This document shows positions 58,582 to 64,000 of a stretch of DNA of 64,000 bases, piece by piece; position 1 is the first letter of the stretch, and every line of letters begins with the position of its first letter. The translations under genes and the position numbers were made by a program. The notes beneath the pieces are model-generated. The model was given only the letters and a program-made list of their open reading frames with translations, was not told the DNA's origin and searched no databases. This stretch comes from Streptomyces sp. TN58 (GTDB taxonomy: Bacteria; Actinomycetota; Actinomycetes; Streptomycetales; Streptomycetaceae), in NCBI RefSeq assembly GCF_001941845.1, contig NZ_CP018870.1:1550001-1614000 (forward strand), in the 5' to 3' direction.

Positions 58582-58880
58582 CGTCGGACCGCCCGCCACA
58601 CCAAGCCGCCGCCCTCGGAGCGGTCGTGCGCCCCGGGCTCGGGCCCGAGCCCGGGTGGCACGGCCGGCCCGCAGGCGGGATGCGCGGCCGGACCTGGGCC
58701 TCGGCTCTGCCCCTGGGCCGACACCCGCGGCCACTGGGCCGGCGCGAGGTCGGGGGCGAGGTCGGGGGCGGGGGCGGGGGCGGGGGCCTCCGCGGCGTCG
58801 GGGGTGGGGACGGGGTCGGGTGCGCGGTCAGGGTCGGGCGTACGGTCAGCGGGGGCCGCCGCGGCGTCGGGGGCGGTCAT
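58578..58880 (-). CDS. 100-residue Pro/Ala-rich ORF, coupled on both sides
   Basis: A 100-residue low-complexity protein ([27 protein letters not shown], then HPACGPAVPPGLGPEPGAHD) that I do not recognise. It starts ATGA on the stop of the lipoprotein gene and ends at a TGA overlapping the next GTG. These double overlaps are the main support for translation. No signal peptide or membrane helix. An alternative is that it is the N-terminus of the membrane protein separated by a frameshift; the coupling pattern argues against that. Confidence 0.5.
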   Translation of the reverse strand: MTAPDAAAAPADRTPDPDRAPDPVPTPDAAEAPAPAPAPDLAPDLAPAQWPRVSAQGQSRGPGPAAHPACGPAVPPGLGPEPGAHDRSEGGGLVWRAVRR

Positions 58881-59842
58881 CGGACGAGGAGTTGGGTCAG
58901 GACGAGCCGGGACTCGTGGGTCTCGACCTCGAAGAGGCCCGTGCGGTCGGCCGTCAGGGTCAGGGTGGCCTCCTGGCCTGCGGGCAGGGCGAGTTCCTTG
59001 TCATAGCCGTGGACGTGCAAGGTGTCCGCGCGGTCGCTGGTGACGCGCAGGGCGACGCCTTCGCCGCGCCGCAGCTCGGTGCGGGCCGGGGCGGGGCTGA
59101 CCTTGCCGTCCCGGACGGTGATGACAACCGTGCGGTCCGCCTGCTCCTGGCCCGGCGCCGGGGGTTGGGTGGACGGGGAGTCGCCGTGGCCGTGCCCTCC
59201 GGACCGGCCCGGTGCGGGGGCGGTGAGCTGCGCCGAGCCCTCGACGGGCTTGCCGGACACCGCCCAGGCGGTGTGGTCGTCGGCGTAGAGGCGGACGGTC
59301 AGGGTGTGCGCGCCCTCGGGCACCTGTGCTGCGGGCAGGTGGAACCAGGGGCCGTACACCCGGGCGATTTTGCGTCCGTCGAGTTCCAGGTGGGCGTGTC
59401 CGGCGCCCGGGAGGGCGGCTCCGCCGGTGCTGTCGGGTGTGAAACGGAAGTTCTTCACGCCCAGTTGGAGGTTCCAGCCGTCTTCGGAGTCGGGGCGGAC
59501 GGACAGTTGGACTTCCGGGGCCCCCTCGGCGGGGACCTCGCGAAGCTTGTGGCCTGCCGCGTCGGCGGCGGGGAGCAGGGTGCCGACACTGCCGGAGGCC
59601 TGCTCGTGGCTGGTCCCGGGTTTGTGGTGGGTGGTGGCCCGCCCGCCGCAGCCCGTCGCCGCGCCGCCGGCGAGGAGCAGGGCGAGGGCGAGCAGGGCCG
59701 CGCGGCGGGCGGTTCGGGGGTACGTCGCCTCGCGGGCCGCGCGCGGCGGCGTCCCGCCGGCGTCGCCCCGGATCCGGTCCTCCGGCCGGCCGGTCATGCC
59801 TGGCCCGGCGTACCGGATCCGGCTCTCCTGCCGGCCGGTCAT
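58877..59842 (-). CDS. Lipoprotein with two beta-sandwich, cupredoxin-like domains
   Basis: A 321-residue predicted lipoprotein. After a ~45-residue leader, ALLALALLLAGGAATGCGGR is a lipoprotein signal (Cys about 65). The first domain has GHAHLELDGRKIARVYGPWFHLP and ADDHTAWAVSGKPV, known beside copper-related genes. A His/Gly linker (GGHGHGD) leads to a cupredoxin-like domain (VVITVRDGKVSPAP, DTLHVHGYDKELALPAGQE, ETHESRLVLTQLLVR); a full blue-copper Cys/Met set is not seen. GGAGG 6 nt before the ATG. It starts on the stop of the beta-helix gene (ATGA). A 15-codon duplication creates a second in-frame ATG at 59797. Confidence 0.8.
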   Translation of the reverse strand: MTGRQESRIRYAGPGMTGRPEDRIRGDAGGTPPRAAREATYPRTARRAALLALALLLAGGAATGCGGRATTHHKPGTSHEQASGSVGTLLPAADAAGHKLREVPAEGAPEVQLSVRPDSEDGWNLQLGVKNFRFTPDSTGGAALPGAGHAHLELDGRKIARVYGPWFHLPAAQVPEGAHTLTVRLYADDHTAWAVSGKPVEGSAQLTAPAPGRSGGHGHGDSPSTQPPAPGQEQADRTVVITVRDGKVSPAPARTELRRGEGVALRVTSDRADTLHVHGYDKELALPAGQEATLTLTADRTGLFEVETHESRLVLTQLLVR

Positions 59843-59850
59843 GCCTGGCC
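59769..59850 (-). repeat. 45-bp tandem duplication spanning the lipoprotein start codon
   Basis: Bases 59769-59805 and 59814-59850 match at 34 of 37 positions, offset by 45. Each carries an in-frame ATG followed by the same residues (MTGR). Only the first has GGAGG at good spacing. Confidence 0.85.
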
Positions 59851-62052
59851 TCCGGCGGCCTGGGGCGGCTGGTTGGATCCGGCGGGCTGGGGGGCTTGTG
59901 GGGGTGCCTCGGTCGTCCGGGGGGCGTTCGGCTCTTGTGACGGCTGGGGTCGGCGGCGGGAGGGGGCGGGGCCGGTCGGGGTCGGGGCGCGGTCGCCCGC
60001 GGGGTCGTCGCCGGCCGGGCCTTCGGGGCGGGCGGGGGTCGGGCCGGGGCGGGCGGAGGCAACGACCGCCCACAGGATCCAGACCACGGCCACCAGGGAT
60101 CGCACCCAGGCGGGGCTCAGGGGGGTCCACGGGATCATCAGGACCGCCTTGTCGAAGGCGTCCAGGAGGGTCAGTCCGGCCAGCAGCAGGGTCAGGCGGG
60201 CCAGCCAGGGGCGGGTGGGGCGCAGCACCAGGCCGGCTCCGGCCCACCACAGGCCGAGCAGCAGGAGGGCGAGTGCGGGGACGGGGGTGGCGGTCAGGGG
60301 TGTGGTGGAGCCGGCCACGTCCAGGGCCAGGCCCGCCAGTCCGGCCAGTGCGGCGGCCGTGCCCAGGCGGGAGCCGCGCAGGCGGCGCCACCACAGGACC
60401 CCGCCGACCAGGAGCAGCACCGCGGCCACGGCGAGTGCGAGCTGGGTCTCGACGCGTTCCAGGCCGCGCGCGCCGTACCAGTCGCAGCCGGCCGGGAGTT
60501 TGCGCGCCTGGACGCTGTAGTCCGCGCAGACCAGGAGCTGGACCAGCTTGACGGGCTCGCCGGCGAGGCGGGCCGAGGCGCCCGAGACGGCGCCGCGCTG
60601 TTCGCCGCAGCGCGGGAGGGTGCCCGGGGTGGAGCCGTCGGGTCCGTCCTGCCAGCAGTTGCCCCTGCCCTGGCCGTCCCACCAGACGTCCATGCCGTTG
60701 GGGCGGGAGGCGCCGGACCTGTCCTTGCCGAGCACGTTGCCGGCGTACCGGTTGTGGTGGGAGGTGTCGGTCTGCTTCGACCAGGCCTCCTCGCCGCGGA
60801 TGAAGGCGGGGACGGCGCTGAGGAAGAAGCCGGCGCGGTCGTGCCCGTAGACCCAGTTGTCCTCGTAGAGGTTCCAGTTTCCGCCGGCGGTGATGATGCC
60901 GGTGCCGGGCGGCATGGAGATCTGCGGGCAGACGACCCCGCGCTCGTACCCGCGCTCGATGGGCGGCTTGGCGCAGGTTCCGTCGGCTACGTGGCGGTAG
61001 TAGTCCTGGTTGTTGTCGTGGATGAGGTTGCGTTCGAACTTGGCGTGGTTCTGCGGGAGTCCGGGGTGTCCGGGGAAGGCGCTGTCCATCGAGGCGCCGC
61101 CCATGTTGTGGTCGAACTCGTTGTCGTGCACCCAGACCGAGTCGCCCGCCGTGCCGGAGTAGCCGACCATGTTGTGGTGGCTGCGGCAGCCGGTGATCTC
61201 GATGGAGTAGCGGGGGACCTCGTAGCCGCGGCCGTCGTTGATGTCGGACGCGCTGCCGGGGTAGATGCCCGAGTCGCCGTTCCCGTAGGACTCGCAGTTC
61301 TTGTAGAGCCCGTGGTCGCTGGCGAAGGTCAGGAAGCCGTATTCGTCGTTCCAGCGGGTGAGCACGTCGTCGATGACGAAGCCGTCGGCGGCGAGGACGT
61401 ACAGCGAGTTGAAGGTGGTGCGCTGGGCGGTGAAGTTGCGGAAGTAGACGCCGTCGGACTTGTCGGCGCGGATGGCGTTGAGCTTCTGGTACTTGGCGTC
61501 GATGACCACGTCGAGCCGGGACGCGCCGGTGCCCTCGATCTGCAGGTTCTTCTTGCCGAGTATGGCGACGAGGTTCTGGTTGTGGCGGCACCGCACCTGC
61601 TGCTCGTAGGTCAGGATCTGGTAGCCGAGTGCGGAGTCGGGTGCCTTGAGCGCGGCGCACTCCCCCGCCGGTGCGGGCAGTGAGGGCTCCTCCTCGTAGA
61701 GGCCGGGGAGGATCGCGATGTTCATTCCGGGGCGGTCGACGGCGTCGACGGCTTCCTGGAGGTGCCGGTAGCCGCTCTTCTCGCACCGCTCGTACAGGGC
61801 GAGGTTGCGGGTCCTGAGGTCTTCGGGGAAGGCGGATATCCGGCGTTCGAAGGCGGGCCGGTCCGTCTTGCAGACGATGAGGTCGGGGTCGGCCTTGCGG
61901 TACTCCGGGACGGATCCGGAGCCGTCCGGGAAGGTGACCGGGCGCTCTTCGTGTGCGCGGGCGGCGGGCGCGGCGGCGAAGAGGGACAGGAGCGCGATGA
62001 GGGCGGCGAGGAGCGCCGCCGGCACGGCAGGGAACCTGCGGGTCCACGACAT
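59839..62052 (-). CDS. Secreted beta-helix protein with C-terminal membrane domain
   Basis: A 737-residue exported protein. The signal peptide is residues 1-33 ([20 protein letters not shown]). A right-handed parallel beta-helix follows (NosD/pectate-lyase-like), with stacked motifs such as [32 protein letters not shown] [15 protein letters not shown] and [20 protein letters not shown]. Seven or more Cys suggest disulfides. From about residue 540 there are five membrane helices ([18 protein letters not shown] onward), then a Pro-rich cytoplasmic tail. Substrate unknown. First of a four-gene coupled operon; TACTCT (62060-62065) ends 7 nt before the ATG, so leaderless. Confidence 0.85.
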   Translation of the reverse strand: MSWTRRFPAVPAALLAALIALLSLFAAAPAARAHEERPVTFPDGSGSVPEYRKADPDLIVCKTDRPAFERRISAFPEDLRTRNLALYERCEKSGYRHLQEAVDAVDRPGMNIAILPGLYEEEPSLPAPAGECAALKAPDSALGYQILTYEQQVRCRHNQNLVAILGKKNLQIEGTGASRLDVVIDAKYQKLNAIRADKSDGVYFRNFTAQRTTFNSLYVLAADGFVIDDVLTRWNDEYGFLTFASDHGLYKNCESYGNGDSGIYPGSASDINDGRGYEVPRYSIEITGCRSHHNMVGYSGTAGDSVWVHDNEFDHNMGGASMDSAFPGHPGLPQNHAKFERNLIHDNNQDYYRHVADGTCAKPPIERGYERGVVCPQISMPPGTGIITAGGNWNLYEDNWVYGHDRAGFFLSAVPAFIRGEEAWSKQTDTSHHNRYAGNVLGKDRSGASRPNGMDVWWDGQGRGNCWQDGPDGSTPGTLPRCGEQRGAVSGASARLAGEPVKLVQLLVCADYSVQARKLPAGCDWYGARGLERVETQLALAVAAVLLLVGGVLWWRRLRGSRLGTAAALAGLAGLALDVAGSTTPLTATPVPALALLLLGLWWAGAGLVLRPTRPWLARLTLLLAGLTLLDAFDKAVLMIPWTPLSPAWVRSLVAVVWILWAVVASARPGPTPARPEGPAGDDPAGDRAPTPTGPAPSRRRPQPSQEPNAPRTTEAPPQAPQPAGSNQPPQAAGGQA

Positions 62053-62059
62053 GCGCGTG

Positions 62060-62065
62060 AGAGTA
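62060..62065 (-). promoter_or_regulatory. -10 element (TACTCT) of the envelope operon
   Basis: On the minus strand TACTCT ends 7 nt before the ATG at 62052. No Shine-Dalgarno is present. Confidence 0.5.
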
Positions 62066-62143
62066 GAGCAATGTTCATCTTTTGTGAGCCCCCTCGGAGT
62101 GAATCCGAGTGGATCCGCACCCTCGATTCCCCGAAGGGCGCCG

Positions 62144-62187
62144 TTGACGTGCGGGCCGCGGAATCCTACTGTCGACCATAGGATTCC
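62144..62187 (+). promoter_or_regulatory. hmgA promoter with embedded operator
   Basis: TTGACG (62144-62149), 17 bp and TACTGT (62167-62172) make a strong promoter. GGAATCCTA (62160-62168) and TAGGATTCC (62179-62187) are a perfect 9-bp inverted repeat with a 10-nt spacer, straddling the -10 and the start point. A dimeric repressor here, perhaps the GntR protein downstream, would block transcription. Confidence 0.75.
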
Positions 62188-62209
62188 TTCGACGGAGCGG
62201 GAGCAGCAC

Positions 62210-63553
62210 ATGAGCGAGCAGGCCGACAGCGCGCGGGCCGGCGGCGAGCAGGCCAGGAAGACGGCCGAGGCACTGGAGTACCTCACCGGCTTCGGCAACG
62301 AACACAGCTCCGAAGCCGTCCCCGGCGCACTGCCGCTCGGCCGGAACTCGCCCCAGCGCGCGCCCCTCGGCCTCTACGCCGAGCAGCTCAGCGGCAGCGC
62401 CTTCACCGAGCCCCGCAGCCACAACCGCCGCTCCTGGCTCTACCGGATCCGCCCCTCGGCCGCGCACCCGCCCTTCACGCGCGTCGACAACGGCGCCCTG
62501 CGCACCGCGCCCTTCACCGAGGTGCCCGCGGACCCGAACCGGCTGCGCTGGAACCCGCTGCCCGACCCGGCCCCCGGCACCGACTTCCTCGCCGGCCTGT
62601 GGACCCTCGGCGGCAACGGCGACGCGACCCAGCGCTCCGGCATGGCCGTCCACCTCTACGCCGCCAACACCTCCATGACCGACCGGGTGTTCAGCGACTC
62701 CGACGGCGAGCTGCTGATCGTCCCCGAGCGCGGCGGCCTGCTCCTGCGCACCGAGATGGGCCTGCTCAGCGCCCGCCCGGGCGAGGTGGCGCTGATCCCG
62801 CGCGGCGTCCGCTTCCGCGTCGAGCTGCTGGACACCGACGCCCGCGGCTACGTCTGCGAGAACTACGGCCAGCCCTTCGAACTGCCCGACCTCGGCCCGA
62901 TCGGCGCCAACGGCCTCGCCGCGGCGCGGGACTTCCGCGCTCCGGTGGCCGCCTACGAGGACGTCGAGCGCCCCACCGAAGTGATCAACAAGTTCTGCGG
63001 CAACCTCTGGTCGGCCACCTACGGCCACTCGCCGCTCGACGTGGTCGCCTGGTACGGCACGCACGTCCCGTACGTCTACGACCTGCGCCGCTTCAACGTC
63101 CTGGGCACGATCAGCTACGACCACCCGGACCCGTCGATCTTCACCGTCCTGACCTCGCCCTCGGACACCCCGGGCCTGGCGGGCGTGGACTTCGTGGTGT
63201 TCGCGCCGCGCTGGCTGGTCGGCGAGGACACCTTCCGTCCGCCGTACTTCCACCGCAACGTGATGAGCGAGTACATGGGCCTCATCGAGGGCGCCTACGA
63301 CGCCAAGGCGGAGGGCTTCGTCCCCGGCGGCGGCTCGCTCCACAACATGATGTCCGCACACGGCCCGGACCGGGAGACCTTCGACCGGGCCAGCGCCGCC
63401 GAGCTGAAGCCGCAGAAGATCGACGACGGCCTGGCCTTCATGTTCGAGACCCGCTGGCCGATCACCGCCACCGCCCAGGCGGCCGGCGCGGACCACCTCC
63501 AGCGCGGTTACGACGACGTATGGCAGGGTCTGCAGCGCCACTTCCGCGCCTGA
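62210..63553 (+). CDS. hmgA: Homogentisate 1,2-dioxygenase
   Basis: A 447-residue iron dioxygenase that opens the ring of homogentisate in tyrosine and phenylalanine breakdown. It opens [19 protein letters not shown], the family signature. Fe ligands are expected in [18 protein letters not shown] (His and Glu) and [14 protein letters not shown] (His). Length is normal. GGGAG 8 nt before the ATG. A promoter/operator with a 9-bp inverted repeat lies just upstream, and a GntR gene follows after 107 bp, so induction by a catabolite is likely. Confidence 0.97.
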   Translation: MSEQADSARAGGEQARKTAEALEYLTGFGNEHSSEAVPGALPLGRNSPQRAPLGLYAEQLSGSAFTEPRSHNRRSWLYRIRPSAAHPPFTRVDNGALRTAPFTEVPADPNRLRWNPLPDPAPGTDFLAGLWTLGGNGDATQRSGMAVHLYAANTSMTDRVFSDSDGELLIVPERGGLLLRTEMGLLSARPGEVALIPRGVRFRVELLDTDARGYVCENYGQPFELPDLGPIGANGLAAARDFRAPVAAYEDVERPTEVINKFCGNLWSATYGHSPLDVVAWYGTHVPYVYDLRRFNVLGTISYDHPDPSIFTVLTSPSDTPGLAGVDFVVFAPRWLVGEDTFRPPYFHRNVMSEYMGLIEGAYDAKAEGFVPGGGSLHNMMSAHGPDRETFDRASAAELKPQKIDDGLAFMFETRWPITATAQAAGADHLQRGYDDVWQGLQRHFRA

Positions 63554-63590
63554 CGGGCACTGCGTACCCTGCATCCGCCGCACGTCAGCA

Positions 63591-63650
63591 CCGTGCAACC
63601 GTGCAGCCGTCCAGCCGTCCAGCGCCACCCGTCAGCCGTCAGCCGTTCGG
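63591..63650 (+). repeat. Tandem CCGTSCAG microrepeats between hmgA and the GntR gene
   Basis: About seven 6-8 bp units of the form CCGTGCAG, CCGTCCAG and CCGTCAG follow one another. Probably slippage-derived spacer; no stable hairpin seen. Confidence 0.7.
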
Positions 63651-63660
63651 AGATCCACCC

Positions 63661-64000
63661 GTGACCGCCTTCGCCCCCGACTCGCTGGTTCTGAACCGGA
63701 AGCTTCCGCTCTGGTACCAGGTCTCGCAGTCACTGCGCGCCTCGATACTGGGGCGGACCCCGGACTCCTCCCTGCGCCTGCCCACCGAGGAGCAGCTCGC
63801 CGAGCACTACGGGGTGAGCGTGCTGACCATGCGGCAGGCGCTCAAGGAGCTGGAGGGCGAGGGGCTGATCAGCCGGCACCGGCGGCGGGGCACCTTCATC
63901 GAGCCGGGCGCGCTGCGCAGCACCCCGGTGCGGCTGCTGGGCTCGGTCGACGCGATCGTGGCCCAGCAGTCGGGTGACAGCACGACCGTCCTCGGCCACG
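63661..64000 (+). CDS. GntR-family regulator (partial, runs off the window)
   Basis: The first 113 residues of a GntR regulator of the HutC/UTRA type. The winged helix is LPLWYQVSQSLRASILG, RLPTEEQLAEHYGVSVLTMRQALKELEGEGLISRHRRRGTFIEPG (about residues 15-80). The effector (UTRA) domain begins at PVRLLGSVDAIVAQQSGD and continues past the edge. The GTG start is preceded by GGAG at 9 nt. It follows hmgA on the same strand and may control homogentisate breakdown through the inverted repeat at 62160-62187. Confidence 0.92.
   Translation, partial: MTAFAPDSLVLNRKLPLWYQVSQSLRASILGRTPDSSLRLPTEEQLAEHYGVSVLTMRQALKELEGEGLISRHRRRGTFIEPGALRSTPVRLLGSVDAIVAQQSGDSTTVLGH

Noticed and set aside
58626..60551. 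Plus-strand ORFs opposite the envelope operon
   Set aside because: They are antisense shadows of the lipoprotein and beta-helix genes, which have signal peptides, coupled starts and a promoter.

Overview
The window comes from the chromosome of a high-GC filamentous actinomycete, almost certainly Streptomyces or a close relative. The evidence is very high G+C at third codon positions, many GTG starts, four-base GTGA and ATGA gene overlaps, a mycothiol-biosynthesis ligase (MshC), chaplin genes, the gyl glycerol operon with its IclR-type regulator, and many TetR regulators. From memory, the order metH - gylR - gylCAB - PAC2 - mshC - kinase-like - DUF3090 - histidine phosphatase ... chaplins matches the core region of the S. 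coelicolor chromosome around metH, the gyl operon and the chpC/chpH pair. I saw no phage, IS element, CRISPR array or integrase, so this is ordinary core and sub-core chromosome with local novelties.

Layout: 1-5.3 kb holds the start of a peptide-type solute-binding lipoprotein, a HAD phosphatase and cobalamin-dependent methionine synthase. 5.5-10.7 kb is the glycerol regulon (gylR, facilitator, kinase, G3P dehydrogenase), with matching 17-bp palindromes in front of gylR and of the operon. 10.8-15.4 kb holds a PAC2 protein and the coupled mshC / kinase-like / DUF3090 / phosphatase block. 15.5-22.9 kb holds a CorA-type transporter, a ferritin-like protein, an F420-type LLM oxidoreductase, an aldo/keto reductase coupled to a RecD2-like protein whose helicase motifs are all eroded, and an acidic unknown. 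22.9-24.5 kb is DUF5703 and two chaplins, one with a collagen-like GNP tract and a sortase signal. 24.5-35.4 kb holds an M20 peptidase, two identical tandem tRNA-Leu(GAG) genes, two APC permeases, small enzymes, a DUF202 pair, a His-rich protein and a metallo-beta-lactamase relic.

35.5-41.1 kb is an acyl-CoA catabolic island: phosphotransferase and acyl-CoA dehydrogenase, a TetR regulator, acyl-CoA ligase and SDR. The two outward operons share an ATACCGACTGGT operator. 41.1-49.6 kb holds a NamZ-like DUF1343 protein, an alpha/beta hydrolase, a zinc-ribbon protein coupled to a degenerate BKACE-like protein, SoxR, MaoC hydratase with its TetR and a shared AAGCGCTT operator, and another acyl-CoA dehydrogenase facing its own TetR. 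49.6-57.2 kb holds an alcohol/aldehyde dehydrogenase pair, a citrate-type transporter, a molybdopterin oxidoreductase and a TetR, with two copies of a dispersed non-coding repeat. 57.2-62.05 kb is a four-gene, fully translationally coupled envelope operon: beta-helix protein, cupredoxin-like lipoprotein, 100-aa Pro/Ala-rich ORF and polytopic membrane protein. This is my best candidate for an undescribed system. 62.1-64 kb is homogentisate dioxygenase (hmgA) with a clear promoter/operator, and a GntR regulator cut by the window end.

A recurring feature is the apparently leaderless gene: about ten starts have a TANNNT-like -10 hexamer ending 6-8 nt before the start codon, mostly with no good Shine-Dalgarno sequence. 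Functions come from motif and family recognition by eye; none was checked by database search.
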